Positions 28,798-38,487 of a stretch of DNA of 54,294 bases are shown piece by piece. Numbering within the stretch: the first letter of the stretch is position 1; every line of letters begins with the position of its first letter. The position numbers and the translations under genes were made by a program. The notes under the pieces were generated by a model, which had not been told where the DNA came from, did not search any database, and saw only the letters and a program-made list of their open reading frames with translations. The DNA is from Novosphingobium sp. (GTDB taxonomy: Bacteria > Pseudomonadota > Alphaproteobacteria > Sphingomonadales > Sphingomonadaceae), in NCBI GenBank assembly GCA_017987575.1, contig JAGNTK010000004.1:1-54294 (forward strand), given 5' to 3'.

Positions 28798-29253
28798 ATG
28801 CGCGTTGCTCTCTACGAACCTGAAATTGCTGGCAACGTCGGTGCCGTGCTGCGCCTGGGCGCTTGCCTTGGTGCATCGGTGGACCTGATAGAACCGATGG
28901 GCTTTACCTGGGATGATCGCCGGGTGCGGCGGACGGCGATGGATTATATCGATCATGTCGTGGTGACGCGTCATGCCGGTTTCGAAGCTTTCCGCGCTAC
29001 GATCGGATCAAGCCGGCTGCTGCTGTTTACAACCAAGGCCACACAATCGGCCTATGACTTTGCGTTCCAGCCAGACGATATCTTGCTGTTTGGCAAGGAA
29101 AGCGCCGGGGTCCCGGTCGATGTCGCCGCGCATTGCGACGCTCGCCTGCTGATTCCAATTCGGTCGGAAGTGCGCTCCATGAATTTGGCGACGACGGTTG
29201 CTCTGGCACTGGGAGAAGCCATGCGCCAAACGGGGACTTTGCCGCGCACATGA
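28798..29253 (+). CDS. trmL: tRNA (cytidine/uridine-34-2'-O)-methyltransferase
   Basis: A SPOUT-fold methyltransferase (151 aa) that methylates the ribose of the wobble base of tRNA-Leu. Family signatures are PEIAGNVGAVLRL near residue 8, FGKESAGVP near 98, and RSMNLATTVALALGEAMRQ near the C-terminus, the trefoil-knot binding site for S-adenosylmethionine. It directly follows the XRE/S24 gene. Confidence 0.92.
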   Translation: MRVALYEPEIAGNVGAVLRLGACLGASVDLIEPMGFTWDDRRVRRTAMDYIDHVVVTRHAGFEAFRATIGSSRLLLFTTKATQSAYDFAFQPDDILLFGKESAGVPVDVAAHCDARLLIPIRSEVRSMNLATTVALALGEAMRQTGTLPRT

Positions 29254-29299
29254 CATTTCCCGGCTTGCCCTTCGCCGCAACCCTCGGCACATCACGGCG

Positions 29300-29968
29300 A
29301 TGACCCAAACTCCCGAACCGCCACTTCGCGTTGGCATCATTCCGGTTACGCCGCTTCAGCAAAACTGCTCGCTGATCTGGTGCACCAAGACCATGAAGGC
29401 TGCGCTGGTCGATCCGGGCGGGGACCTCGACAAGCTAAAGGCTGCGGTGGCCAAGGTCGGGGTGACGATTGAAAAGCTGCTGATCACCCACGGGCATCTC
29501 GATCACTGCGGGCAAGCAGGCATTCTGGCGAAAGAGCTGGGCGTGCCGATCGAAGGGCCGCATCCGGACGACCTGTTCTGGATCGAGCAACTGGCACAAG
29601 ATGGCGGTAAGTACGGCATGCACGCCGAAACCTTCGTGCCGGATCGCTGGTTGGGCGATGGTGATACCGTGACGGTTGGCGAGCAGACGCTGCAGGTCAT
29701 CCACTGCCCGGGGCACACACCAGGCCATGTCGTGTTTTACACGCCTGAGGGGCATTTGGCGATTGTTGGCGATGTGCTGTTTGCAGGATCAATCGGCCGG
29801 ACCGATTTTCCGCGGGGCAACCATCAGCAATTGATCGATTCGATCACGCAGAAATTGTGGCCGCTCGGCAATGATGTGACGTTTATTCCGGGTCACGGTC
29901 CGACCAGCACTTTCGGGCGTGAGCGGCAGACCAATGGGTTTGTCAGCGACTATCTGCTCGCGGGCTGA
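29300..29968 (+). CDS. MBL-fold hydrolase (glyoxalase II-like)
   Basis: A 222-residue metallo-beta-lactamase fold protein. The zinc motif HGHLDH is at 64-69, with further ligands in HCPGHTPGHV, VGDVLF and PGHGPTSTF. It is closest in pattern to the YcbL/glyoxalase II-like hydrolases; a role as a thioesterase is likely, but the substrate is not clear. The ATG at 29300 aligns with the family; an upstream extension is unlikely. It ends 2 bases before a strong hairpin. Confidence 0.88.
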   Translation: MTQTPEPPLRVGIIPVTPLQQNCSLIWCTKTMKAALVDPGGDLDKLKAAVAKVGVTIEKLLITHGHLDHCGQAGILAKELGVPIEGPHPDDLFWIEQLAQDGGKYGMHAETFVPDRWLGDGDTVTVGEQTLQVIHCPGHTPGHVVFYTPEGHLAIVGDVLFAGSIGRTDFPRGNHQQLIDSITQKLWPLGNDVTFIPGHGPTSTFGRERQTNGFVSDYLLAG

Positions 29969-29970
29969 GT

Positions 29971-29998
29971 GCCTCCCCTGCGCGTAGTCAGGGGAGGC
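29971..29998. terminator. Hairpin between convergent genes
   Basis: GCCTCCCCTG (29971-29980) pairs perfectly with CAGGGGAGGC (29989-29998) around an 8-base loop. It lies between the MBL gene and the convergent MAPEG gene. There is no T-run, so its efficiency as a terminator is uncertain. Confidence 0.6.
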
Positions 29999-30009
29999 TG
30001 CAGCAAGTC

Positions 30010-30402
30010 CTACATCATTCCCAGCACGATCAGCACGGCAGAAATCGCCAAGCCGATCTGGGTCAGCATGGTGATCATGACGCCGATCCCGCGGCCCTTT
30101 TCGAGGCCGCCGCCGTCCATGCCAAAGCCATGCGCGACCCGCGCGAGCATATAGACGCCGCCGATAATGGCGAGCCATTGCCCGCCTTTTCCGGCCAGTT
30201 CGATCCCGGCGATCAGCGCCAGCACCCACGGCGTATTCTCAACAAAATTGAGCTGGGCGCGCATCCGCCGCTCCATCATGTCGCTGCCGCCGGTGCCGAT
30301 GTTGATCTTTTCTTTCATCCGCACCTGTCCGCAGCGCAGCATCAGCCAGACGTTGATCAGTGCTGCGGCGGCTGCCATGCTGAGTGTTGTGGGTAATATC
30401 AT
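30010..30402 (-). CDS. MAPEG family membrane protein
   Basis: A 130-residue integral membrane protein of the MAPEG superfamily (membrane-associated proteins in eicosanoid and glutathione metabolism), with four membrane helices and the family signature RMRAQLNFVENTPWVLAL. Bacterial members bind glutathione in some cases; the substrate here is unknown. GGGGAGAGAAAC lies directly before the ATG at 30402. Confidence 0.88.
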   Translation of the reverse strand: MILPTTLSMAAAAALINVWLMLRCGQVRMKEKINIGTGGSDMMERRMRAQLNFVENTPWVLALIAGIELAGKGGQWLAIIGGVYMLARVAHGFGMDGGGLEKGRGIGVMITMLTQIGLAISAVLIVLGMM

Positions 30403-30447
30403 GTTTCTCTCCCCTGTAGGTTTGTCCCGGCAAAGGGACCTTGGCGC

Positions 30448-30475
30448 TTGCAAGCCGCGCCAAACGCGCTATAGG
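30448..30475 (+). promoter_or_regulatory. Candidate promoter for rpmF
   Basis: TTGCAA (30448-30453) and TATAGG (30470-30475) are separated by 16 bases, about 85 bases upstream of the rpmF start codon. The interval is shared with the divergent MAPEG gene. Confidence 0.4.
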
Positions 30476-30557
30476 CCCGCCTTCGCGAACTGCCCGGACC
30501 TTGGTCCAAGTGGGGTTCACTTAGAACTTTTGTTTAGATGCAGGAACAGGTGCCGCA

Positions 30558-30737
30558 ATGGCTGTCCCCAAAAGAAAAACGTCGCCCTCACGTCGGGGCA
30601 TGCGCCGCAGCCACGATTCGCTGACGGTTGCCGCATTCCACGAATGCCCGAACTGCGGCGAGCTGAAGCGCCCGCACAACCTGTGCGGCGCATGCGGCCA
30701 TTACAACGGACGCGAAGTGATCGCGGTCGGGCTCTAA
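30558..30737 (+). CDS. rpmF: 50S ribosomal protein L32
   Basis: The 59-residue protein starts [20 protein letters not shown] and contains the zinc-ribbon pairs CPNC and CGAC, the intact L32 signature for the large ribosomal subunit. It precedes plsX by 25 bases, the usual order for the fatty acid/phospholipid cluster. Confidence 0.96.
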   Translation: MAVPKRKTSPSRRGMRRSHDSLTVAAFHECPNCGELKRPHNLCGACGHYNGREVIAVGL

Positions 30738-30762
30738 GCCCAGTTATCCGGAGTAAGCGCAC

Positions 30763-31818
30763 ATGAGCCTGCCGCGGATCGCGATTGATGCGATGGGCGG
30801 CGATGAAGGCGTGCGCGTCATGATCGAAGGTGCTGCGATTGCCCGTCGCAGTCACGATCGCTTCAAATTCCTGTTGGTCGGCGATGAACAGCGCATCAAG
30901 GATGCGTTGGAACATCATCCAAATCTGCGCGCCGCGAGCGAAATCCTCCACGCACCCGATATTGTTTCCGGCGACGAGAAACCAACCCAGGCGCTGCGCC
31001 GGGCCAAGACCACATCGATGGGCATGGCGATCAACGCGGTGAAGACCGGGGCGGCTGGCGCTGCAGTCAGCGCGGGCAATACCGGCGCGCTGATGGCGAT
31101 GGCCAAGCTGGCGCTGCGGACCATGCCGGGGATTGACCGACCGGCGCTGTCGGCGCTGCTGCCGACGCTGGGCGACAATGACATTGTGATGCTCGATCTG
31201 GGCGCCAACACCGAATGCGATGCCCGCAATCTGGTGCAATTTGCGATCATGGGCGCGGCCTATTCGCGGATCGTTACTGGCCGTGAGGTGCCGCGGGTGC
31301 GGCTGCTCAATATCGGCTCGGAAGAGACCAAGGGCACCGAAGGGCTGCAATCTGCTGCGGCACAGCTTAAGGCGGCGGCCGATCAGCTATCGATCTCGTT
31401 CGACGGGTTTGTCGAGGCGGACAAGATGCTCCGCGGCGAAGTCGATGTAGTGGTGACCGACGGCTTTTCAGGCAACATTGCGCTGAAGGCGGTTGAAGGC
31501 ACCGCGCGGTTCGTGGCCGATCTCCTGCGGCGGGCATTTGCCAGCTCAATCCGCTCCAAGTTCGGATTTCTGGTTTCACGCCCCGCGACTGAGCTGCTCA
31601 AGCATCATCTAGATCCCAACAATCACAACGGTGCGGTGTTCCTCGGCCTGAACGGTGTGGTGGTGAAGAGCCACGGGTCGGCTAGCGCCGCCGGGGTTGC
31701 CAACGCGGTTGCAGTTACCGCGCGGCTGCTGGAAGAAGACCTGACCCAGCGGATCACAGCCGATCTTGCCCGCCTGGGTGCAGACAGCCTGCGCTCGGTG
31801 CCGAAGGCAGCAGAATGA
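30763..31818 (+). CDS. plsX: Phosphate acyltransferase PlsX
   Basis: Soluble enzyme (351 aa) that converts acyl-ACP to acyl-phosphate for phospholipid synthesis. [19 protein letters not shown] at the N-terminus, [16 protein letters not shown] near residue 104 and [15 protein letters not shown] near 230 are family signatures. GGAG precedes the ATG. Its stop overlaps the fabH start (ATGA), as in many alphaproteobacteria. Confidence 0.96.
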   Translation: MSLPRIAIDAMGGDEGVRVMIEGAAIARRSHDRFKFLLVGDEQRIKDALEHHPNLRAASEILHAPDIVSGDEKPTQALRRAKTTSMGMAINAVKTGAAGAAVSAGNTGALMAMAKLALRTMPGIDRPALSALLPTLGDNDIVMLDLGANTECDARNLVQFAIMGAAYSRIVTGREVPRVRLLNIGSEETKGTEGLQSAAAQLKAAADQLSISFDGFVEADKMLRGEVDVVVTDGFSGNIALKAVEGTARFVADLLRRAFASSIRSKFGFLVSRPATELLKHHLDPNNHNGAVFLGLNGVVVKSHGSASAAGVANAVAVTARLLEEDLTQRITADLARLGADSLRSVPKAAE

Positions 31819-32783
31819 CCCGTCGCTCAGTTATCATCGGCACCGGCTCGGCCCTGCCGCGCCGCGTTGTAACCAATCAGGAATTGGCGGCGCAGGTCGA
31901 TACCAGCGATGAATGGATCGTTGAGCGCAGCGGGATCCGTCAGCGCTACATTGCCGGGGAGGGCGAGACGACCAGTTCGCTGGCTATCGACGCCGCGCGA
32001 GCCGCACTTGCCGTTGCTGGGTTGGAAGGCCATCAGATCGGTCTGATCGTTCTGGCGACAACAACCCCGGATCAAACCTTTCCCGCCAGTGCGACAATTG
32101 TGCAGGATGCCCTTGGCGCCAATGGCGGAATCGCTTTCGATGTCGCGGCGGTGTGCTCGGGCTTTCTCTACGCAATGGGTGTCGCCGATTCGATGCTCCG
32201 CACCGGAATGGCGCAACGCGCCTTGGTGATCGGGGCCGAGACGATGAGCCGGATTCTCGACTGGAATGACCGGACCACCTGTGTGCTGTTTGGCGACGGA
32301 GCGGGCGCCGTGGTGCTCGAAGCGCGCGATGTGGCCGAGGACGGCCCGGGCGTGCTGGTAACGCACCTCCATGCTGACGGAGCGCACAACGAATTGCTCT
32401 ATGTCGATGGCGGCCCATCGAGCACCCAGACGGTCGGCCACATCCGGATGAAGGGACGTGAGGTCTTTCGTCACGCGGTCACCAATCTGGCTGATGTGCT
32501 GGGTAATGTGCTTGCCGATCAAGGCTTTGCGCCCAGTGATATCGATTGGGTCGTGCCGCATCAGGCGAATCAGCGGATCATCGATGCAACGGCCAAGAAA
32601 CTGGGTTTGCCGGCCGAGCGGGTGGTGCTGACGGTCGACCGCCATGCGAATACTTCGGCAGCATCTGTGCCGCTGGCGTTCGATACTGCAGTGCGCGATG
32701 GGCGCATCAAGCCCGGTGATCTGGTCGTTCTGGAGGCGATGGGCGGCGGCTTTACCTGGGGTGCCAGCCTGGTCCGAATGTGA
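31815..32783 (+). CDS. fabH: 3-oxoacyl-ACP synthase III
   Basis: Condensing enzyme (322 aa) that starts fatty acid elongation by joining acetyl-CoA to malonyl-ACP. The catalytic Cys114 is in AAVCSGF, His in [10 protein letters not shown] near 250, and Asn in [10 protein letters not shown] near 278. It is coupled to plsX by ATGA. Confidence 0.96.
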   Translation: MTRRSVIIGTGSALPRRVVTNQELAAQVDTSDEWIVERSGIRQRYIAGEGETTSSLAIDAARAALAVAGLEGHQIGLIVLATTTPDQTFPASATIVQDALGANGGIAFDVAAVCSGFLYAMGVADSMLRTGMAQRALVIGAETMSRILDWNDRTTCVLFGDGAGAVVLEARDVAEDGPGVLVTHLHADGAHNELLYVDGGPSSTQTVGHIRMKGREVFRHAVTNLADVLGNVLADQGFAPSDIDWVVPHQANQRIIDATAKKLGLPAERVVLTVDRHANTSAASVPLAFDTAVRDGRIKPGDLVVLEAMGGGFTWGASLVRM

Positions 32784-32899
32784 CGTTCAGCGGATAACCT
32801 TGCGATCTTCGGTGATTGCGTTGCATTCTTATGACGAATTGGCCATGATCTCGACTCGAGGGGTCGCATCTCTTTTGGGACAAGGTGCTGGAACGCTCT

Positions 32900-33187
32900 A
32901 TGACAACTCTCACTCGGGCCGATCTGGCTGAAGCTCTGAACCGCAAGCTGGGCCTTTCCCGCTCGGAATCGCTTGGGATGGTTGAATCCATTCTCGATCA
33001 TATGTCGGTCGCGCTCGAACAGGGTGAGAACGTCAAGATCTCCGGATTCGGAACCTTCCTGCTGCGCGACAAGGCTCAGCGCATTGGCCGCAATCCCAAG
33101 ACCGGCGTTGAAGTGCCAATCACCCCGCGCCGGGTGCTAACCTTCCGGGCCAGTCAGATGCTGAAAGAGCGGATTGCCAAAGGATGA
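32900..33187 (+). CDS. ihfA: Integration host factor alpha subunit
   Basis: DNA-bending nucleoid protein of the HU/IHF family (95 aa from this ATG). The family core [17 protein letters not shown] and the beta-arm [20 protein letters not shown] are intact. A GTG at 32885 would add five residues. The gene follows fabH by about 115 bases and overlaps merR (ATGA). Confidence 0.95.
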   Translation: MTTLTRADLAEALNRKLGLSRSESLGMVESILDHMSVALEQGENVKISGFGTFLLRDKAQRIGRNPKTGVEVPITPRRVLTFRASQMLKERIAKG

Positions 33188-33606
33188 CGCAAACCAGCGC
33201 CACCGCTTTTTCCGACGGCAAGGACCCTGAGGCCCTGCGCACGATCGGCGAAGTGGCCAAGGCGCTGGGCATCCGCCAACACGTGCTGCGCTATTGGGAA
33301 GAACAGTTTCCCATGCTGAGACCGCTCAAGCGCAGCGGTGGGCGGCGGTATTACCGGACCGCCGACGTCCAACTGGTCGAAACGATAGACCGTCTGGTCC
33401 ACCACGAAGGCTATACCCTGAAGGGCGCCAAGATGGCGCTGCAAGGCGGCGAGAAGGTCAGTGCGACTGTTCATGCGCCGGCGCAAGCAACCGCAGGGGT
33501 CACTGCGAGTGCACCGCCGCTGTCGGCGATGAGCGCTAACTTTGCCTATCGCGCGCGGTTGATTGCGCTGCGTACCACACTGGTCAACGCGCTCCACGAG
33601 GCTTAA
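33184..33606 (+). CDS. MerR family transcriptional regulator
   Basis: A 140-residue regulator with an N-terminal MerR helix-turn-helix ([20 protein letters not shown]) and [19 protein letters not shown] next. The C-terminus is a low-complexity tail (Ala/Pro-rich) and an ending helix. Gene position after ihfA is conserved in alphaproteobacteria. It overlaps the ihfA stop by four bases. Confidence 0.9.
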   Translation: MTQTSATAFSDGKDPEALRTIGEVAKALGIRQHVLRYWEEQFPMLRPLKRSGGRRYYRTADVQLVETIDRLVHHEGYTLKGAKMALQGGEKVSATVHAPAQATAGVTASAPPLSAMSANFAYRARLIALRTTLVNALHEA

Positions 33607-33637
33607 GGTCCACCTCACGAGAGTGAGGAATTTCAAC

Positions 33638-35071
33638 ATGGCAAAGACCTATGACGCGGATCTCGCGTTGTTCATCAATGGCAGCTGGCAGATCGGCGAA
33701 GGCCGGGATCTGTTTCCGGTAATCAATCCGGCCAGCGGTGAAACCATCGCCGAAGTGCCGATGGCCAGCGCAGCCGACCTTGATGCTGCTTTGGATGCTG
33801 CCGACAAGGGCTTTCTGCTGTGGCGCGCCACGCCGATTGATCAACGCGCTGCTGTGCTGCGCAAGACGGCGGCGCTGCTGCGCGAACGGGTCGAAACCAT
33901 CGCGACGTTGCTGACGCTGGAGCAAGGCAAGCTGATTACCGAGGCCCGCGCTGAAGTGCTGTCGAGCGCGCAGATCTTTGACTGGTGCGCAGAAGAGGCC
34001 AGCCGGACTTATGGCCGGGTGCTGGTCCGTCCGAGCGGACAACGCGCCATGGTCATCAAGCAGCCGGTTGGGCCGGTCGCTGCCTTCAGTCCATGGAATT
34101 TCCCGATCTACCTGATGGCCAAGAAAATGGCCCCGGCGCTCGCGACCGGTTGTTCGGTAATTGCCAAGCCGCCAGAGGAAACCCCCGGCTGCACCGGCGC
34201 GCTGATGCGTTGTCTGGCCGATGCCGGACTTCCGGCTGGCGTGGCGCAGCTGGTTCACGGTGTGCCCGATACGGTCAGCCGCCACCTGATTGGCAGCCCG
34301 GTAATCCGCAAGGTCAGCTTCACTGGCTCGATCCCGGTCGGCAAGCACCTGATGCGACTGGCGGCGGACAGCCTCAAGCGGGTGACGATGGAACTGGGCG
34401 GCCACGCTCCGGTGTTGGTGTTTGAGGATTGCGATCTGGAAAAGACGCTGGACATGGTGGTGCCGCAGAAATTCCGCAACGCCGGGCAGGTCTGCGTCAG
34501 CCCGACGCGGTTCTTCGTGCAGGAAACGATTTATCAGCGTTTCGTTGATGGTTTTGCGGCGCGAACTCATGGGGTGACGCCGGGCGCAGGGCTTGATCCG
34601 GACAGCCGGATGGGTCCGCTCGCCAATGGCCGCCGCCCCGGCGCGATCGAGGCGCTGGTTGAGGATGCTGCGGCGAAGGGTGCACGCGTGATGGCCGGGG
34701 GCAAGCGCGGCAATGCCGGCTATTTCTTCCAGCCAACACTGCTGGCCGATGTGCCTGACAGCGCTGACATCATGAACAACGAACCGTTCGGCCCGGTCGC
34801 CGTCGCTGCACCGTTTTCAGATCTGGAGGACGCTCTGGGCAAGGCCAACCGCCTGCCCTATGGCCTCGCCGCGTTTGCCTTCACCCAGAACCTGCGCACT
34901 GCCAACCTGCTGGGCGACGGGATTGAGAGCGGGATGGTCGGGATCAACACCTTCGCGCTCAGCACGGTCGATGCCCCGTTTGGCGGGGTCAAGGATTCGG
35001 GCTTTGGCAGCGAAGGCGGGCCAGAGGGGATGGACAGCTATATGGTCACCAAGGCGATCCACCAAGCTTAG
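33638..35071 (+). CDS. NAD(P)-dependent succinate-semialdehyde dehydrogenase family
   Basis: An aldehyde dehydrogenase of 477 residues. The general-base Glu lies in MELGGHAPVLV and the catalytic Cys in NAGQVCVSPTRF. INPASGETIAEVP near residue 28 is typical of the succinate-semialdehyde dehydrogenase (GabD) subgroup, so the enzyme probably oxidises succinate semialdehyde, but other aldehydes are possible. It starts at the ATG with GAGG upstream, and ends 2 bases before the convergent ThDP enzyme gene. Confidence 0.88.
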   Translation: MAKTYDADLALFINGSWQIGEGRDLFPVINPASGETIAEVPMASAADLDAALDAADKGFLLWRATPIDQRAAVLRKTAALLRERVETIATLLTLEQGKLITEARAEVLSSAQIFDWCAEEASRTYGRVLVRPSGQRAMVIKQPVGPVAAFSPWNFPIYLMAKKMAPALATGCSVIAKPPEETPGCTGALMRCLADAGLPAGVAQLVHGVPDTVSRHLIGSPVIRKVSFTGSIPVGKHLMRLAADSLKRVTMELGGHAPVLVFEDCDLEKTLDMVVPQKFRNAGQVCVSPTRFFVQETIYQRFVDGFAARTHGVTPGAGLDPDSRMGPLANGRRPGAIEALVEDAAAKGARVMAGGKRGNAGYFFQPTLLADVPDSADIMNNEPFGPVAVAAPFSDLEDALGKANRLPYGLAAFAFTQNLRTANLLGDGIESGMVGINTFALSTVDAPFGGVKDSGFGSEGGPEGMDSYMVTKAIHQA

Positions 35072-35073
35072 GC

Positions 35074-36744
35074 CTAGCCCCTCGACTTCGCCCGAAGCCC
35101 CGAAATGGTAGCGCCGCCTGCGCTGAGCTGTTCGAGGTCGATGATCAAGTGGAGCAGGCGCAGCCCCTTGCGGGCTTGCGCCTCGGCCAGCGCGGCTGTG
35201 AACTGATCGGTTGTCTCAACCTTCTCGGCCCAGCCGCCATAGGCCCGGGCGAGCGCGGCGAAGTCAGGATTGTGGAGCGTAGTACCGGATACGCGTTCCG
35301 GGAACTCGCGTTCCTGATGCATCCGGATCGTGCCGTAGGCGCTGTTGTCGACCAGGACCACCAACAGATCGGCGCCGTACTGCACGGCGGTTGCCAATTC
35401 CTGCCCGTTCATCAGGAAATCGCCGTCCCCGGCCAAAGCCACCACGGTCCGTTCCGGGTGGCGCAGCGCGGCTGCGACAGCGGCGGGTACGCCGTAACCC
35501 ATCGCTCCTGCGGTCGGCGCCAGTTGGGTCGGGAAGCCGTCATAGTGCCAGTAACGGTGCCACCAGCCCGAGAAATTCCCCGCACCGTTGCAGATGATCG
35601 CGTCGCCGGACAGAATCTCACGCATTGCAGTGACGCAGGCGGCCATATCGAGCGGGTAGGGGGCCGGTTTGGCTGTGGTCCACTCCAGCCATTCATCGTG
35701 GGCCTGCTTGCCGGCATCGAACGGTACCACGTCATCGTCCCACAGGGCTGCTGCTTCGGCAAATTCGGTCATGTCGGCGCAGATCGCGAGGTCAGGACGA
35801 TAGACCCGGCCAAGTTCGTTCGGATCTGGGTGAATGTGGATCAGCGTTTGGCCGGGATGCTCAGGCGTGATCAGTGTGTAGCTGTCGGTTGTCGCTTCTC
35901 CCAACCGAGCGCCAATTGCGATCACCAGATCGGCCTGCTTGATCCGTGCGACCAGTTTGGGATTGGGGCCATAGCCAAGGTTTCCAGCCCAGACCTTGCT
36001 GGAATTGGGAATCGCGTCCTGCCGCCGGAAAGCACCCGCCACCGGCAGTCCGACGCGTTCGGCAAAACGGGTGAACTCTTCCCGGGCCTTGGCGTGCCAG
36101 CCTGCTCCGCCGACAATCGCGACGGGAGCAGCGGCACCAGCCAACATATCCATCAGCACACCCATTGCATCGGGGCAAACCGCCTGTGCTGGGCGGTGCA
36201 CGGCGGGGCGGGGGGAGATGCCGCTGACTTCTTCCAGCAGCATATCTTCGGGCAGCGCGATCACCACCGGGCCAGGGCGTCCGGACAGCGCGGTGGACCA
36301 GGCACGGGCCACATATTCGGGGATGCGCTTAGGATCGTCGATCCGCAGGACCAGCTTGGCCAAGGGTCCGAACATCTGCCCGAAATCGACCTCCTGAAAA
36401 CCCTCACGGTCCTTCATTCCGCGATCGACATCGCCAATGAACAGCAGCATCGGCTGCGAATCCTGCATCGCCACGTGCACGCCGATGCTGGCGTTGGTTG
36501 CGCCGGGGCCGCGGGTGACGAAGCAGACGCCCGGTTTGCCGGTCATCGTCCCATCGGCGCAGGCCATGAACGCTGCGCCGCCTTCCTGACGGCAGATCAC
36601 GGTCTGTACCTCAGGCGAATCGTGCAGGGCGTCGAGCACCGCAAGGAAACTTTCCCCCGGCACTGTAAATATCCGGTCCGCCCCTTGGGCGATGAGGCAA
36701 TCGACCAGCAGTCGGCCGCCGTTAACTGTCGTAAGTGAAGTCAT
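35074..36744 (-). CDS. Thiamine diphosphate-dependent enzyme, acetolactate synthase-like
   Basis: A 556-residue member of the acetolactate synthase/benzoylformate decarboxylase superfamily. The activating Glu54 is in CRQEGGAAFMA, and the ThDP motif GDGDFLMNGQELATA near residue 440 is complete, ending with VLVDNSAYG. The enzyme type is not decided by sequence alone; decarboxylation of a 2-oxo acid or carboligation are both possible. It converges on the semialdehyde dehydrogenase gene with a 2-base gap, so their transcripts must end within each other's coding sequence. Confidence 0.85.
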   Translation of the reverse strand: MTSLTTVNGGRLLVDCLIAQGADRIFTVPGESFLAVLDALHDSPEVQTVICRQEGGAAFMACADGTMTGKPGVCFVTRGPGATNASIGVHVAMQDSQPMLLFIGDVDRGMKDREGFQEVDFGQMFGPLAKLVLRIDDPKRIPEYVARAWSTALSGRPGPVVIALPEDMLLEEVSGISPRPAVHRPAQAVCPDAMGVLMDMLAGAAAPVAIVGGAGWHAKAREEFTRFAERVGLPVAGAFRRQDAIPNSSKVWAGNLGYGPNPKLVARIKQADLVIAIGARLGEATTDSYTLITPEHPGQTLIHIHPDPNELGRVYRPDLAICADMTEFAEAAALWDDDVVPFDAGKQAHDEWLEWTTAKPAPYPLDMAACVTAMREILSGDAIICNGAGNFSGWWHRYWHYDGFPTQLAPTAGAMGYGVPAAVAAALRHPERTVVALAGDGDFLMNGQELATAVQYGADLLVVLVDNSAYGTIRMHQEREFPERVSGTTLHNPDFAALARAYGGWAEKVETTDQFTAALAEAQARKGLRLLHLIIDLEQLSAGGATISGLRAKSRG

Positions 36745-36892
36745 CAGCGGACCTTAGCGCCGCACTGACGCCGGGGCAACGCAAGGCTGTTTGATAACAA
36801 CTGGTTTGGTTACTGTCCCACTGTGGGAACAGGCGCGTTAACCGCGAATTTCCGGCTGGTGCGATGGTCAACAAGTTCTTAACCCCAAGCCC
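36745..36892. promoter_or_regulatory. Divergent interval with palindrome
   Basis: Between divergent genes. CCCAC-T-GTGGG (36817-36827) is a short perfect palindrome within a longer imperfect dyad. Two TTAACC hexamers (near 36839 and 36880) are loose matches to half of the CtrA consensus, too little for a call. Confidence 0.3.
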
Positions 36893-37084
36893 ATGAGAAG
36901 GTCGCTGGTCATCACCGATGAAGCCGCCGGGAACCGCTTCCTGGCCTCGCTTCCCCCCCACGTACGCAGCGGCGCCAAGCCGCTTCAAATGAAGCGCAAG
37001 GCGTGGTTTTCGCTGAACGATCTGCGCGATTTCCTGATGGCCTACTGCGCCTGCTTTATGGCGGTCAGCCTCTATATCGCTTAG
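36893..37084 (+). CDS. Small single-helix membrane protein (63 aa)
   Basis: A 63-residue protein with a soluble N-terminal part of about 40 residues and a C-terminal hydrophobic segment (FLMAYCACFMAVSLYIA). The RKAWFSLNDLRDFLMAYCACF pattern reads like a family of small conserved sphingomonad proteins, but I cannot assign a function. The stop codon TAG overlaps the TAA of the convergent transporter gene on the other strand (37081-37084). Confidence 0.6.
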   Translation: MRRSLVITDEAAGNRFLASLPPHVRSGAKPLQMKRKAWFSLNDLRDFLMAYCACFMAVSLYIA

Positions 37085-38376
37085 GCTGCTCGTTCGGCCC
37101 GGACCAGCTGGACGCCCAGCCAAGCTGAATAGAGGCACATCACCGCGCCCAGCAGCAACTGGTGAACCAGCGGGATGCCCAGCCATGATAGTGCCCCTGC
37201 GATAATCGAACCCAGCACCATTGCGCCCGAATTGACGATATTGTTTGCCGCAATGGTCCGCGAGGTGTGCGACTTGTCTACAAAGGTGGTCAGGAACGCA
37301 TAGAGCGGGACCACGAACATCCCGCCAGCCGTCGCGATTCCCAGCAAGCTCAGCAGCAGCGGGATTGCCAGCGGCTGGGCCAGAAAGGTAGCCGTGTCCA
37401 TCAAAGCATCGTGGTGCGGCCACTGGATGCAGACGAACCAGAAGGCAAAGACAAACCCCATCATCACCAGCACCGAAATCGGCGAATAGCGTGCCGAAAC
37501 CGTGCCCTTCAGCAAGGCGTTCACCGAAACCGAGCCGAGCGCGATTCCAACCGAGAACATCACCAGAAACAGGCTGGCAACTTCCTTGCTGGCGGACAGT
37601 ACGTTTTTGGCCAGCGGTGGGAATTGGATGAACAGCACCGCCCCGATCGTCCAGAAAAAGCTGATTGCCATGATCGCCAGAAATACCCGTCGGTCGCGCA
37701 AAGTGTCACGGATCAGGCGGTACGGCGCCATGATCGGGTGCAGGTCAAGCCGTTCGGGCGGATCGAGTGGCGGGGCCGGGGGGACATGGCGCGAAACTGC
37801 ATAGCCCAGCAGGGCTGTCGCCATTACCCCCGCAGCCGACCATTCGACAGGGATCCAGCCAGAGATGATCGTGCCTGCCAGAATCGCCACATAGGTTCCC
37901 GCTTCGACCAGTCCGGTCCCGGCCAACACTTCGTCAGGATGCAAATGCTGCGGCAGGATTGCGTATTTGATTGGCCCCAGAAAGGTCGAATGGGTGCCCA
38001 TCCCGAACAGCGCGGCGCACATTAGCGGGATCGCGACTGTGTGGATCATGATTCCTTTCCAGGCCATCAGCAAGCCGACCGCGCCCACTGCCATGATCCC
38101 GATTTCGCAGCCTTTGACGATCCGGATGATCTTGGCCTTGTCGCGCATATCAGCCAACTGTCCGGCCAGCGCAGACAAAAGAACGAATGGAATCAATACC
38201 AGCGCAGTCGCCAAGGCACTGAACCAGGCTTCTTCCTGTTCCGAATTATAGACACCATAGACCACGAACAGGACCATCGCGTTCTTGAATAGGTTGTCGT
38301 TAAAGGCGTTGAGCAGTTGGGTGACGAACAGCGGCACAAAGCGTCGGCTGCGCATCAGGTGGGTCGATGTGGTCAT
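37081..38376 (-). CDS. MFS transporter, LplT-like
   Basis: A 431-residue polytopic membrane protein of the major facilitator superfamily. The N-terminal QLLNAFNDNLFKNAMV and GPIKYAILPQ near residue 135 are characteristic of the lysophospholipid transporter LplT subfamily, which flips lysophospholipids for re-acylation. In some proteins this module is fused to an acyltransferase and acyl-ACP synthetase; here it is stand-alone. Confidence 0.88.
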   Translation of the reverse strand: MTTSTHLMRSRRFVPLFVTQLLNAFNDNLFKNAMVLFVVYGVYNSEQEEAWFSALATALVLIPFVLLSALAGQLADMRDKAKIIRIVKGCEIGIMAVGAVGLLMAWKGIMIHTVAIPLMCAALFGMGTHSTFLGPIKYAILPQHLHPDEVLAGTGLVEAGTYVAILAGTIISGWIPVEWSAAGVMATALLGYAVSRHVPPAPPLDPPERLDLHPIMAPYRLIRDTLRDRRVFLAIMAISFFWTIGAVLFIQFPPLAKNVLSASKEVASLFLVMFSVGIALGSVSVNALLKGTVSARYSPISVLVMMGFVFAFWFVCIQWPHHDALMDTATFLAQPLAIPLLLSLLGIATAGGMFVVPLYAFLTTFVDKSHTSRTIAANNIVNSGAMVLGSIIAGALSWLGIPLVHQLLLGAVMCLYSAWLGVQLVRAERAA

Positions 38377-38487
38377 GTATGAACTTTGCGAAGCCCCAGG
38401 TTGCGCCGGACCCTAGCGACTAGCCCATTGCGGACAAGCCTAAAGTCCCTCTTTTGCACGCCCCGCTTCGCGGCTATCCGTTACGCG

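Noticed and set aside
36830..36890. CtrA binding site
   Set aside because: Two TTAACC hexamers exist but they are about 40 bases apart, not in the TTAA-N7-TTAA arrangement.
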